Shown: piece after piece, positions 49,293 through 58,692 of the stretch
How the letters are laid out: each line of letters begins with the position of its first letter
Numbering within the stretch: position 1 is the stretch's first letter
Source: Bacteroidaceae bacterium
GTDB taxonomy: Bacteria > Bacteroidota > Bacteroidia > Bacteroidales > Bacteroidaceae
NCBI GenBank assembly: GCA_017529865.1
Contig: JAFXNA010000028.1
Location: forward strand, 1 to 64,000
DNA: 64,000 nucleotides
Direction of reading: 5' to 3'
Program-made: the position numbers and the translations under genes
The notes under the pieces: model-generated
The model's database searches: none
What the model saw: only the letters and a program-made list of their open reading frames with translations
Told to the model about the DNA's origin: nothing

Positions 49293-52200
49293 ATGTTCAA
49301 ATCACTCATCTCGGCAATCATATTTGCTGTTTCACTCACACTAAGTGCACAAGAGAATCCAACACAGTGGAACACCCCAGGAGCTGGCAACCCCTTCATT
49401 CCGGGTTATTTTGCCGACCCAACCATCCGTAAGTTCGGCGACACCTTCTACATCTACGCCACGACCGACGGAACCGGTAACGGTTACGGTCCTGCTCAGG
49501 TATGGATGTCGAAAGACTTTGTCAACTGGCGCAATGTCGTCATGAACTGGCCTGTCACCGAAGTTGTGTGGGCACCCGAAGTCATCCCTACCAAAGACGG
49601 CAAGTATCGCTACTACTACTGTACCCCCTGTCAGGTCTATGCAGGCGAGAGCGACTCTCCCGTTGGTCCTTGGACCAATATGCTGGGACGTCCCGATGCC
49701 GTCCTGATGCGCGACCGTTATTGCGACCCGATGGCCATCACACTCGACCCACAGGTCTTCACCGACGACGACGGTTCTCAGTATATGTTTGTCGGTACAT
49801 GGGGCATCTACGAAAAGTCAGGATGCGGATGGGCCAAACTGGCTCCCGACGGTAAGTCGTTCACCGATAAGGGACTCGTTCCCAATACCCAACTGACCGA
49901 CTTCTTCGAAGGTCCGTTCGTGTTCAAGCGCGACGGCATCTACTACTTCACCTATTCGGCAGGCAGCTGTCACAACGAAACCTATCAGGTACGTTATGCC
50001 ACGAGTACCGTCAGCCCTATCGGTCCCTACACTTACAAAGGCCCTATTTTGGTCACCAACGAAGACGGAACCATTCACGGTCCAGGCCACCATTCCATCC
50101 TTGTTGACGGGAAGGACTATTACATCGTCTATCACCGTCACAACAACCCCCACTCCGTACATGGATTCAATCGTCAGCTCTGCATCGACAAGATTGAGTT
50201 CGACAAGAATGGCGACATCCTGCCCATCAAGCCGACACATACGGGTGTGCTGCCAAGTTCGTTGGCCAAGAAAGCAAAAGCCAACACCCTTCCAAACCTT
50301 GCCTACAAGGCACGTGTGACAGCTTCGTCCGAACTCAGTCGCGACTTCAAGGCCGACTATGCAGTCGATGACAACAACGGTACCTTGTGGCGTCCGGCCA
50401 ACAATCAGGGCGAATCATGGATTATGCTCGATCTGGGTAAGACGACCCAGTTCAACCAGGTTTGGCTGCAGTTCGAATACCCCACTTTCTTCTACCAGTA
50501 CAAGGTCGAGACCTCCGACGATGCGAGGCAATGGGCGCTCTATGCCGACCGAACCAAGAACACCGATGCAGGTTCACCGATGATTGAGAAAGGCAACGTA
50601 AAAGCACGATATGTCAAGGTGACCATTACCGACACACAGAAAAACGGACACTTCGGTGCCTTGTGGAATATAAAATTGTATAACGCCACCAAGTCCAACG
50701 ACCCCTCTGCCCTACTCCCGTCCGTCGAAGGGATGGACTATGAGGCCGTCAATCGCGGCTATCCAAACCTTCACAAGAAGGACCTCGAACCCGAGCAGCG
50801 CGTACAATACAAGGATGGACTCGTTGTCGACATCAATGCCGACGATTATGCACAGGGGAAAGCACTGACAATCAAGTCTGTCAAGAACCGCGCAGGTGGA
50901 AACTTCACTTCTGATGACGACCTGCTGGTCGAAATCGTTCAAAGCAAATACGCCTTCTTCTTCGATGGCAAGCAACACCTCACCAGCACCTTCAATTGTC
51001 CAGCCAATTTCACCTACAACTCTGCCTACACCATCTCTGCATGGATACTCAATCCCAGCGTTGGTGCCAGCGAGTGTATCGCTGCTGTCACCCCTTCGAG
51101 TGGCGACCTCACCGCCTTCCAGTTCAATCACAACAAGAACCGTGAGACTGGTATCGTCGATCATGCAGGTTCGTTCGAGAGCGCAGGCTTCCCTTCTGAA
51201 GTCAATGCAGGCGAAGGCAAGTGGCAACATTGGACCATCACCTTCGACGGATGGTTCCAACGGTTCTACCTAAACGGAAAACTCATTCGCGAGAAGAACA
51301 ACTTCATCATGCTCCGTCCCGGAGGTCCGATTACCATTGGTTCGGATGCTCGTGGCGGTGATGCCTTCAGCGGCTACATCCACTCCCTGCGTCTCTACGA
51401 CCGTGCCTTACGTTCCGATGAGGTACTGACCGACTATCAGTTGAAGTCCGACACACAGGACAAGATTTCCGTCGACCTCGACAACATCGCCGTCAAGGCA
51501 GAAGTCATGACACCAACGATGGTGAAAGTCACCGTCACCGATCGTGAGGGCGCCCCACTCCACTCCGGTCAGCTGCATTTTGCCTACGGAGCCCGTAGTG
51601 GCAACCAAGAGAAAAGCAATCTGCCAGAGATGAGTCAGCCCACCAATCTCACTTCTACGCTTCTGACCGTCGATGGTAAACCCGACCAGACCATCTTCGT
51701 CAACATCCGCGATGATAATGGAAGTTCGGTGAATATCGCACAAGGCGTCACCATCGACTCCAAAGCGTTCAGCATCTTCACCGACGACTTCAAGACCTTC
51801 CGTGAGTGGGACGGCAAGTACACGACCAACGACCGTGTGAAATACGAAGTCATCGATGGCATACTCCGACTCACCTCTGCAGGAACCGACTTCAACGCAA
51901 ACGGAAATCCGAAGCTGAACGGACCGATGATCTACAAGGAAGTGACAGGCGACTTCGTCGTTCAGGTACGAGTAGCTGACCTCATGGGTTCGGAGCGTCG
52001 CAACACACCAGCCTACAACGAAGGCGGACTGATGGTCATCCTGCCCGAGAGCGACACCCGTCAGCAACTGGTTCAGCTCGGTGTTTTCCCGGCCTACAAC
52101 TGCGGCAACATGCTCACCACCATCTTCCGTGGACGTCCTCAGTACAACAACCAGCAAGGATGGAACTACGACCCCTACATGCAGCTGCAGCGTACAGGCG

Positions 52201-52379
52201 ACCTCATCTATGCACGCACCTCACGCGATGGACAAACCTGGATCGATATGCCTGCCAGTCCGGTACGCGTACCACAGTTCGCAGGTAAGACCCTCCGAGT
52301 CGGACTTTTCCAAACCACCTATAGCGACAACAGCGCATGGGTGAGCTTCTCCGACTTCAAATTATGGCAAAAAAAGTAA
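49293..52379 (+). CDS. multimodular GH43 glycoside hydrolase with carbohydrate-binding modules
   Basis: 1028 residues. Signal peptide (SLTLSAQ, about 1-20); GH43 propeller about 30-325 with Asp42 (GYFADPTI), Asp152 (LDPQVF) and Glu206 (FFEGPFV) at the three catalytic positions; an F5/8-type C (CBM32-like) module about 335-470; a LamG/concanavalin-like module about 550-725; an Ig-like segment; and a C-terminal DUF1349-like beta-sandwich about 825-1025. It probably acts on arabinose- or xylose-containing glycans outside the cytoplasm. No SusC/SusD pair is adjacent. It is the last gene before an AT-rich gap. Confidence 0.85.
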   Translation: MFKSLISAIIFAVSLTLSAQENPTQWNTPGAGNPFIPGYFADPTIRKFGDTFYIYATTDGTGNGYGPAQVWMSKDFVNWRNVVMNWPVTEVVWAPEVIPTKDGKYRYYYCTPCQVYAGESDSPVGPWTNMLGRPDAVLMRDRYCDPMAITLDPQVFTDDDGSQYMFVGTWGIYEKSGCGWAKLAPDGKSFTDKGLVPNTQLTDFFEGPFVFKRDGIYYFTYSAGSCHNETYQVRYATSTVSPIGPYTYKGPILVTNEDGTIHGPGHHSILVDGKDYYIVYHRHNNPHSVHGFNRQLCIDKIEFDKNGDILPIKPTHTGVLPSSLAKKAKANTLPNLAYKARVTASSELSRDFKADYAVDDNNGTLWRPANNQGESWIMLDLGKTTQFNQVWLQFEYPTFFYQYKVETSDDARQWALYADRTKNTDAGSPMIEKGNVKARYVKVTITDTQKNGHFGALWNIKLYNATKSNDPSALLPSVEGMDYEAVNRGYPNLHKKDLEPEQRVQYKDGLVVDINADDYAQGKALTIKSVKNRAGGNFTSDDDLLVEIVQSKYAFFFDGKQHLTSTFNCPANFTYNSAYTISAWILNPSVGASECIAAVTPSSGDLTAFQFNHNKNRETGIVDHAGSFESAGFPSEVNAGEGKWQHWTITFDGWFQRFYLNGKLIREKNNFIMLRPGGPITIGSDARGGDAFSGYIHSLRLYDRALRSDEVLTDYQLKSDTQDKISVDLDNIAVKAEVMTPTMVKVTVTDREGAPLHSGQLHFAYGARSGNQEKSNLPEMSQPTNLTSTLLTVDGKPDQTIFVNIRDDNGSSVNIAQGVTIDSKAFSIFTDDFKTFREWDGKYTTNDRVKYEVIDGILRLTSAGTDFNANGNPKLNGPMIYKEVTGDFVVQVRVADLMGSERRNTPAYNEGGLMVILPESDTRQQLVQLGVFPAYNCGNMLTTIFRGRPQYNNQQGWNYDPYMQLQRTGDLIYARTSRDGQTWIDMPASPVRVPQFAGKTLRVGLFQTTYSDNSAWVSFSDFKLWQKK

Positions 52380-52422
52380 AAAACAAAAGAAAAATCAACT
52401 TTTTTATATAAATTTGTAAAAT

Positions 52423-52457
52423 AATTACGAATTATGCATTATGCATTGTGAATTATT
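52423..52457. repeat. five heptamers (aattacg, aattatg, cattatg, cattgtg, aattatt)
   Basis: Strict 7-base register ending just before the -7 box at 52461, again occupying the upstream promoter region. Confidence 0.8.
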
Positions 52458-52460
52458 TCT

Positions 52461-52468
52461 TACCTTTG
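52461..52468 (+). promoter_or_regulatory. -7 box of the cysteine-rich lipoprotein gene
   Basis: TACCTTTG, 84 bases before the start codon. Confidence 0.6.
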
Positions 52469-52552
52469 CGGCGGTTTTCGAACCAAAAAAAGTTCAAACA
52501 AACAAATTGAGTTTAGTAATTTAAGGTTTAACAATCAAAAAGAGAGAAGAAA

Positions 52553-52762
52553 ATGAAGAAAATTTTAGTAGCATTCGTTGCAGTAGTTGCTATTTCATTC
52601 GCATCATGCGTTAACGGCAACACAGACAAGGCAGCTTGTGACTCAACAGCATGTGAAGGTACTTGTGGTGCATGCCAGTGTGACTCTTGCTCATGCGGTG
52701 AAGATCCTTGCACTTGCGAGGCAGCATGTGACTCAGCAGTATGTGACACAGTAGCTATGTAA
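52553..52762 (+). CDS. small cysteine-rich lipoprotein
   Basis: 69 residues. The signal peptide ends AISFASC (lipid-attachment Cys19). The mature 51 residues hold twelve cysteines including the lipidated one, arranged in CxxC, CxC and CxxxC spacings (CGACQCDSCSC, CTCEAAC), with several acidic residues and no aromatic residues. The composition suggests metal binding (metallothionein-like) or a disulfide-rich surface peptide; neither can be shown from sequence. It has its own promoter and terminator. Confidence 0.75.
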   Translation: MKKILVAFVAVVAISFASCVNGNTDKAACDSTACEGTCGACQCDSCSCGEDPCTCEAACDSAVCDTVAM

Positions 52763-52783
52763 TCGCTGCTCATACAGCCAAAC

Positions 52784-52819
52784 AAAAGAGTTGGAACTTC
52801 CAAGTTTCAACTCTTTTTT
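52784..52819. terminator. bidirectional terminator
   Basis: A 14-bp stem (52784-52797 with 52804-52817) around ttccaa, A-run before and T-run after, between the lipoprotein gene and the convergent GHL10 gene. Confidence 0.85.
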
Positions 52820-52855
52820 GCGTAGGGATAAATGCAGAAAAGTGTAACAACTGAA

Positions 52856-54361
52856 TTACAACTTCACCTTTACTGGCTTTGATTCATTCTGCATGCGGTC
52901 GAGGGCTGTGACGACAAAGGTGCTGCCTGTCTGATTGCCTTGCAGTAGATAGCGGGGTTCGCTGACTATTGCTACAAGATGTGATGCATCGTCGGGTGTG
53001 AGGGTCGGTTTCTCACCTGGGGCGAAACGATAGACTGCATAACGGGTTGCCTTGTCTAACTCTTTCTTGGCTTTGGGTTCTTTCCATGCAAGGTAGATGC
53101 CATTCACCACAGAGGCTTGCGGAGCTACGATTTGTATCTTGAGTTTTCCAACTTTCTTTGGTGCTTTCTTGTCAATCCACGGCATGAGGGGCTGAAGAGC
53201 GGGACGTTTGTGATATTCTTGCTCTAACATGGTGCGGTAGTTGCCTGGATTGTTGACTACAGCGGCTGCATACCATTGGCAGCTTCCCTGCACATTGGGC
53301 AGGCTACGCTGCAGTGCGTATTTCGAAATCATCTGATGAACTTGTGGATTCTTCGGGTCGGCTTCTTTCACAGTTCGTTCTACATCCTGTCCGATGTAAA
53401 GGGGACGATGGCCGCAGTAGTCATTCCACCAATGAACGAGTACTTCGTAGTCTGCCACAGCATAGCCGATGTTCCAGTAGATCTGAGGTATGAGGTAGTC
53501 AACCCACTCGCGCTCTTGCCACAACACAATATCGGCGTAGAGGTCGTCGTAGTTCTGTGTGCCGCGTGTAGCACTACCCTCTTTTGAGTTTTTTCCATTA
53601 GGACTATTGCGATAGATACCGAATGGTGAGATGCCAAACTTGACCCAAGGTTTCACGCGACGTACAAGGTCATGAATCTCCTGAATAAGGATGTTGACAT
53701 TGTCACGACGCCAATCGGCTATCGAGGTGAAGCCACGTGGGTCGGCACGGAAGTTGGCCTCATCGGGGATGGACTGCCCTGCTGTTGGGTAGGGATAGAA
53801 ATAGTCGTCCATGTGGAGTCCATCGACATCGTAACGCTTCAGGATGTCTTCGATGACCATGCAGGTGTACTGACGGTTGATTTCCAAAGCAGGATTGAAG
53901 ATGAGCAAGTCACCATACTGGAAAAGTCGTTCGGGATGAGTGGCGGCTATGTGGTTTACTGCCACTTCTTTCGTGCCTGCCGTCTTGGCACGATAGGGAT
54001 TGATCCACGCATGACACTCCATGCTTCGCTTATGACACTCCTCTACCATCCACGCCAAGGGGTCCCAGCCATCATCGGGTGCCTTGCCCTGCGTACCCGT
54101 CAGATAGCGGCTCCAGGGTTCAAGGTCGGAACGATAGAGCGCATCGCCTTCTGCACGTACTTGAAAGAGAATGGCATTAATACCTGCTCCATGAAGCACA
54201 TCGAGCTGTTCGGAAAGCATGCTTCGCAGCTGTTGGGGCGTTTTCCCCAGATACTGTCCATTTACGCATTGAATCCATGCACCACGGAATTCGCGCTTGG
54301 GCTGTGCTGTTGCTGTCAAGGCTGCAACAAAAAGAAGGAATGAAATGAATAGTTTTTGCAT
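52856..54361 (-). CDS. secreted GHL10 (DUF187) glycosyl hydrolase-like protein
   Basis: 501 residues from the ATG at 54361 (MQKLFISFLLFVAALTATAQ signal peptide); the longer reading extends into the upstream gene. REFRGAWIQCVNG, the VRAEGDALYRSDLEPWSRYL stretch, DGLHMDDYFYPY and the GISPFGIYRNSP stretch are GHL10 hallmarks of a TIM-barrel, and a fibronectin-like C-terminal domain follows (about 405-500). Relatives are proposed to cut peptidoglycan or other glycans in the envelope; the substrate is unproven. It follows the PLD-type gene on the same strand. Confidence 0.83.
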   Translation of the reverse strand: MQKLFISFLLFVAALTATAQPKREFRGAWIQCVNGQYLGKTPQQLRSMLSEQLDVLHGAGINAILFQVRAEGDALYRSDLEPWSRYLTGTQGKAPDDGWDPLAWMVEECHKRSMECHAWINPYRAKTAGTKEVAVNHIAATHPERLFQYGDLLIFNPALEINRQYTCMVIEDILKRYDVDGLHMDDYFYPYPTAGQSIPDEANFRADPRGFTSIADWRRDNVNILIQEIHDLVRRVKPWVKFGISPFGIYRNSPNGKNSKEGSATRGTQNYDDLYADIVLWQEREWVDYLIPQIYWNIGYAVADYEVLVHWWNDYCGHRPLYIGQDVERTVKEADPKNPQVHQMISKYALQRSLPNVQGSCQWYAAAVVNNPGNYRTMLEQEYHKRPALQPLMPWIDKKAPKKVGKLKIQIVAPQASVVNGIYLAWKEPKAKKELDKATRYAVYRFAPGEKPTLTPDDASHLVAIVSEPRYLLQGNQTGSTFVVTALDRMQNESKPVKVKL

Positions 54362-54405
54362 ATTTCTTGAATTGATTGTTTTAGAACTTATGTGACTTAC
54401 GAGAC

Positions 54406-55623
54406 TTACAAGAACGGTGTCAGCAGATTGCCAAACCATGCTACGAACCGTTTCCACTTTGTCTTACCCTTCCAATAGGCATCGCTCATGAGCACGCTGC
54501 TCTTTATGTCGTCTTCGAACATACGTGTCAGTTCTGCGGTGACTTCGCGGTCGAAGATGATGGTGTTGACCTCATAGTCACAACGCAGGCTGCGGCTATC
54601 GAGATTGGACGAACCGACCGTACAGAACAGGTCGTCGACCATCATGATTTTCGTGTGATGGAATCCGCCTCTGAACATATATACTTTCGCACCGAGCTTC
54701 TGCATCTGCCTGCCCACATAATGGCTGGCATCGGGCGTAAGCGGAATATCGCTCTTCTCGCTCAATAGAATCTGAACGTCCACTCCCCGTTCTATGCATC
54801 GCTTCAGGGCGCTGCGTACCTGATGGGTAGGCACGAAGTAGGGATTGATGAGCAGCACCTTGTGGCGTGCATTGTCCAGCATGCTACAGTATAGCTGACG
54901 GATGGATTTGTTGGTCTCACGCGGTTGGCGGTCGATAATGCCGAGCATAGACTGCCCATCCTGTTCGTTATGCTGAGGGAAATACTTAGAGCCGACAAGA
55001 ATCTCGCCAGTCTCGTCAGCCCACATACGGCAGAAGATGTAGTGCAGATTGTTGACTGCTGGACCTTCGATGCGCATGTGCATATCGCGCCAGGGACCTA
55101 TTCCCTCAAGACCGTTGATGTAATAATCTGCCACATTCATGCCACCCGTATATGCCACCTTACCGTCGATCACGACAATCTTGCGGTGGTCGCGTGGGAT
55201 GATGTGGTTGACCCATGGAAAGTTAATAGGGTCGAACTTCACTAACTTAATACCCAGTGAGCAGATGCTGTCGTGCATGGCACGTTTCACGGGCTGGTTG
55301 TTCGACGAGTTTCCGAAGGCATCATACATGGCACGCACCTCGACACCTTCCTTCACCTTTTCAGCCAATTCGTGATAGAGCAGTCCGGCGATGGAATCAT
55401 TGCGGAAATTGAAATACTCCAAATGGATGAACACCTTGGCCTTGCGGATGGCGTCAAACATATCTTCAAACTTCTCGTGGCCGCTCTTCAACAGCTTCAC
55501 ACGGTTGAAGTCAGTCAGTTCGATACCCTTGAGGGTCAGATAGTTCTTCTCGTCTATATCGCTCTGTGCAAAAAGCGAGCAACTGGTCATCGCAACCAGC
55601 AATATTGTCAATAATCGTCTCAT
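54406..55623 (-). CDS. phospholipase D-like / cardiolipin synthase-type enzyme with signal peptide
   Basis: 405 residues with two HKD motifs: DHRKIVVIDG (His146, Lys148, Asp153) and HHTKIMMVDDLFCTVGSSN near residue 331. These define the phospholipase D superfamily, and the spacing fits bacterial cardiolipin synthases. Instead of the usual two N-terminal membrane helices there is a cleavable signal ([20 protein letters not shown]), possibly with a lipobox at Cys15, so the active site should face the periplasm. The start overlaps the HAD gene stop by four bases. Confidence 0.83.
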   Translation of the reverse strand: MRRLLTILLVAMTSCSLFAQSDIDEKNYLTLKGIELTDFNRVKLLKSGHEKFEDMFDAIRKAKVFIHLEYFNFRNDSIAGLLYHELAEKVKEGVEVRAMYDAFGNSSNNQPVKRAMHDSICSLGIKLVKFDPINFPWVNHIIPRDHRKIVVIDGKVAYTGGMNVADYYINGLEGIGPWRDMHMRIEGPAVNNLHYIFCRMWADETGEILVGSKYFPQHNEQDGQSMLGIIDRQPRETNKSIRQLYCSMLDNARHKVLLINPYFVPTHQVRSALKRCIERGVDVQILLSEKSDIPLTPDASHYVGRQMQKLGAKVYMFRGGFHHTKIMMVDDLFCTVGSSNLDSRSLRCDYEVNTIIFDREVTAELTRMFEDDIKSSVLMSDAYWKGKTKWKRFVAWFGNLLTPFL

Positions 55624-56276
55624 AAGCTTCCTAATAATTCCTCTAATGGACCTATCCAGTCTTCATCTTTACCTACCAACAGACCACGCATGCCTACAGC
55701 CTGGCATCCCTCGATGTTGCGTGGACTGTCGTCCACAAACACACATTCCTCTGCACGCAACCCCGCTGCATCCATCATCCTGTGGAACATAGACGGTGCA
55801 GGCTTATAATCACGAAGCTGGAAGCTGTAATATAAATAAGGTATGTAATGGCGCAACCCATGTCCGTCACCACTGAAAGCATCGCTCTCAGCCCATTGCT
55901 GAAGGAACGGGTTGAGGTTGCTCAGCAAGTACAGACGATAGTGCTGCTGGAGGCGAAGCAACGCATCAAGATTCTTGCGAGGTACCGCCTTTACATATCC
56001 CATCCATGCCCAATGTGCCTCTTCATACGAATAGGAAGGATTGTCCACACCCACGAACTTACCACACTTCTGCTGTGCTTCTAGTGCCAGCAGACGACAG
56101 AACTCATCGGTTGTAATCTCACCCTTCTCCACCTGTCCGAAGATGCCAGTCTGCCCAAAAATGTTCATCTGCTGACGTGCGTCTGTGATGCCCAAAGTCT
56201 CGAAACGCCGCATTGCCTCCTCGGGCTGAAGATGTATGACGACACCTCCGAAATCGAATATGATATTCTTTACCAT
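55620..56276 (-). CDS. HAD family hydrolase (YihX-like)
   Basis: 218 residues. Motif [11 protein letters not shown] with the nucleophile aspartate, motif II LSNLN, the lysine in KPAPSMF and motif [14 protein letters not shown] are present, with a small helical cap as in sugar-phosphate phosphatases such as YihX. The substrate is not defined. It overlaps ung upstream by seven bases and the PLD gene downstream by four. Confidence 0.85.
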   Translation of the reverse strand: MVKNIIFDFGGVVIHLQPEEAMRRFETLGITDARQQMNIFGQTGIFGQVEKGEITTDEFCRLLALEAQQKCGKFVGVDNPSYSYEEAHWAWMGYVKAVPRKNLDALLRLQQHYRLYLLSNLNPFLQQWAESDAFSGDGHGLRHYIPYLYYSFQLRDYKPAPSMFHRMMDAAGLRAEECVFVDDSPRNIEGCQAVGMRGLLVGKDEDWIGPLEELLGSL

Positions 56277-56932
56277 TGTATTTCTGATATTCCTTTTGAA
56301 CGTAAATAGCTGTTTGCCAAACTGAAATGATGATTACCGAAGAATCCGCGATAGGCAGACAGGGGCGACGGATGAGCCGAACGCAGGATGCAATGTTTCG
56401 AGCCGTCAATCAAACTGCTCTTACTCCCTGCATAACTGCCCCAGAGGATGAACACCAGATGTTCACGCCGCTCACTCAGGATACGGATGACAGCATCGGT
56501 AAATTCCTCCCAGCCCTGTCGTTGATGCGAACCTGCCTGATGTTCGCGAACCGTCAGTGTAGCGTTGAGCAGCAACACACCCTGCTGAGCCCAGCGTGTG
56601 AGATTGCCTGTCGAGGGAATCGGTGCCCCGATGTCGTCGTGTATTTCCTTAAAGATATTATTCAGTGAAGGCGGAAACGGCACGCCGTCGTTCACCGAGA
56701 AACACAAACCATGCGCCTGTCCAGGCTCATGATAAGGGTCCTGACCAATCAGCACGACTTTCACACGATCGAACGGACATTGGTTGAACGCGTTGAAAAT
56801 CAGTCGGCCAGGGGGAAAAACCGTATAACGGGCATACTCCTGCTTCACAAAACCTACCAGTTTCGCAAAATAAGGCTTATCGAACTCGCCCTGCAACTGC
56901 TGCTGCCACGATGGTTCTATATTGACTTGCAT
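56270..56932 (-). CDS. ung: uracil-DNA glycosylase
   Basis: 220 residues, family-1 UDG. The water-activating aspartate is in [21 protein letters not shown] (Asp65), and the second motif is [13 protein letters not shown] with the catalytic histidine. It removes uracil from DNA in the first step of base-excision repair. It sits between the TlpA-like lipoprotein gene and the HAD gene. Confidence 0.96.
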   Translation of the reverse strand: MQVNIEPSWQQQLQGEFDKPYFAKLVGFVKQEYARYTVFPPGRLIFNAFNQCPFDRVKVVLIGQDPYHEPGQAHGLCFSVNDGVPFPPSLNNIFKEIHDDIGAPIPSTGNLTRWAQQGVLLLNATLTVREHQAGSHQRQGWEEFTDAVIRILSERREHLVFILWGSYAGSKSSLIDGSKHCILRSAHPSPLSAYRGFFGNHHFSLANSYLRSKGISEIQW

Positions 56933-56938
56933 AATGAC

Positions 56939-58066
56939 TTATTTGAATAATTCTGCGAGTTTATCCTGCAAGGCTTCTTCGCGCAGGTTCTTTGCCACAA
57001 TCTTTCCCTGTTGATCGACGAGCAGGTTGGCAGGAATCGCTTGTATCTGATAGAGCACAGCACCTTCGCAATCCCATCCTTTCAGGTCGGAAAGTTGTAG
57101 CCACTGCATCTGAAGCTTCTCAATCGCTGCAAGCCAAGCCGCCTTGTCTTCGTCAAGCGAAATGCCAACCACCTCGAAGCCCTTATCGTGATACTTGTGA
57201 TAAGCCTCAACGACATTCGGCATTTCTGCACGACAGGGACCGCACCACGATGCCCAGAAGTCGACCAACGTATATTGATTGGCGGCAACGACAGACATGA
57301 CACTGACAGGATTCTCGTCGGTATCGGCCATTGTGAAGTCAGTAAACAGTCCGCCTTCGTCAGCATTCTTCAACACCTCTATCTGCTTCATAATCCTGTT
57401 GTAATGAGGTCCGTCAGGATTCTTGGCTACGTAGTCCTTCAGCAGCAAATCTTTCGTCTCAGCGTTCGATGGATTATTATAATAACCCTCAAACAGATAG
57501 TCGGCGATGCCAGTGCCGGCATGGTCTACGATAAACTTACGCTCTGCCTCATGCATTTTTTCGGTAATGGAATCGAGTTGCTGCTGAGCCTTTTCAATCT
57601 CTTCAGGCGTTCCCTGCTGATTGAGTACAATCTGCCATGGAGCTTCCTGACGAGCTTCCCAGTCTTTCTGCAACTGCTGCCACTCTTCCCATAATGGTCC
57701 GTCGGGACCATGGTCGGTATATGTCGAAGGCGATTGGCTTCCCGGCTTGAATACCTGCACATCAATCAGCGAGTTCTCAAAGGGGATATCCAACAGACCG
57801 AGACCTTCGTTCGTACCATTATGAGTAGGCAACACATAGCAGATGTTTACCTCGCCGGCAATGCCGGTAAACTCAAACCGTCCATCCTTCACGATGGCAG
57901 TATCGAATGGAACAAAGGCGAAGAATCCTTCCATGTTACAGAGGAATACGGTATCACCGTCCTCTGTTCCCTCAGCTGTACCTCTAATCACATAGCCTTC
58001 CTTGTCGGCACAGGCAGCAAGCATGCACAACATGAGGCTAAATAACAATCCTACAAACTTATTCAT
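56939..58066 (-). CDS. TlpA-like thioredoxin lipoprotein with DUF4369 domain
   Basis: 375 residues. Lipoprotein signal ending MLAACADKEG (Cys19), an N-terminal DUF4369-like beta domain (about 25-130), a helical middle, and a C-terminal thioredoxin fold with WASWCGPCRAEMP (CxxC) and AIPANLLVDQQGKIV with the cis-proline. Such envelope proteins reduce or exchange disulfides outside the cytoplasm. Common in Bacteroidetes; the partner is unknown. Confidence 0.88.
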   Translation of the reverse strand: MNKFVGLLFSLMLCMLAACADKEGYVIRGTAEGTEDGDTVFLCNMEGFFAFVPFDTAIVKDGRFEFTGIAGEVNICYVLPTHNGTNEGLGLLDIPFENSLIDVQVFKPGSQSPSTYTDHGPDGPLWEEWQQLQKDWEARQEAPWQIVLNQQGTPEEIEKAQQQLDSITEKMHEAERKFIVDHAGTGIADYLFEGYYNNPSNAETKDLLLKDYVAKNPDGPHYNRIMKQIEVLKNADEGGLFTDFTMADTDENPVSVMSVVAANQYTLVDFWASWCGPCRAEMPNVVEAYHKYHDKGFEVVGISLDEDKAAWLAAIEKLQMQWLQLSDLKGWDCEGAVLYQIQAIPANLLVDQQGKIVAKNLREEALQDKLAELFK

Positions 58067-58073
58067 ATTTCAT

Positions 58074-58104
58074 CTATTAACTATTAACCTATTAAGCTAC
58101 TAAG
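58074..58104. repeat. heptamer array (ctattaa, cctatta, agctact)
   Basis: Four to five 7-base units in the 47-base gap between the TlpA-like gene and the NlpC/P60 gene. Confidence 0.6.
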
Positions 58105-58113
58105 CTATATCTC

Positions 58114-58692
58114 TCACTTCACATGTCCCCCGGCAACCCAGTTCTTCACCCAATAACTGCCGTTTATATCGTCCACAACTACTCCTCTTGAGCTACTCGC
58201 GTGGATGAACTTGTTATCCTTGAGATAAATGCCTACGTGGTTGATATTGCTTGCCGTCTTAGTATTATCCGATGTAACAAAGAACACAAGGTCACCACTC
58301 GAAAGTCCCATGCGACTTACGTTGCGGCAATCTTGCGTGTATTGGTCTGCGCTGCGGCGATGCAGCTGCTTGTTATAGACGGTCTTAAAGATAGCGGTCG
58401 TGAGACCCGAGCAATCAACGCCCGACTTGGTATTACCTCCGTATTTATAGGGTACGCCCAACCATTTGGCCGATTCAATCATCAGTCGCCAGTTGTCGTG
58501 TTCCTCGATGTCGAACCCTAATGCAAGTCCGGCACGAGCCAGCTCACGCATGTCGACATCCTTGTACATCGACCTCGATGAATGGCAGGACGATAATAAC
58601 AGGAGAAGGGTAAGGCAGCAAAGTGCTCCCCACCCTTTCACATGTTGGAATAATGTCTGACTATATTTATGCTTCTGTCGTAATCGCCTCAT
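58114..58692 (-). CDS. NlpC/P60 family lipoprotein
   Basis: 192 residues from the ATG at 58692. A long basic N-terminus precedes the hydrophobic segment CCLTLLLLLSSCHSS with a lipobox. The NlpC/P60 domain has the cysteine in GVDCSGLTTAIF and the histidine in NINHVGIYLKDNKFIHASSS. These enzymes cut peptide bonds in the peptidoglycan stem. The start overlaps the ABC ATPase gene by 26 bases; an internal start cannot be excluded. Confidence 0.87.
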   Translation of the reverse strand: MRRLRQKHKYSQTLFQHVKGWGALCCLTLLLLLSSCHSSRSMYKDVDMRELARAGLALGFDIEEHDNWRLMIESAKWLGVPYKYGGNTKSGVDCSGLTTAIFKTVYNKQLHRRSADQYTQDCRNVSRMGLSSGDLVFFVTSDNTKTASNINHVGIYLKDNKFIHASSSRGVVVDDINGSYWVKNWVAGGHVK

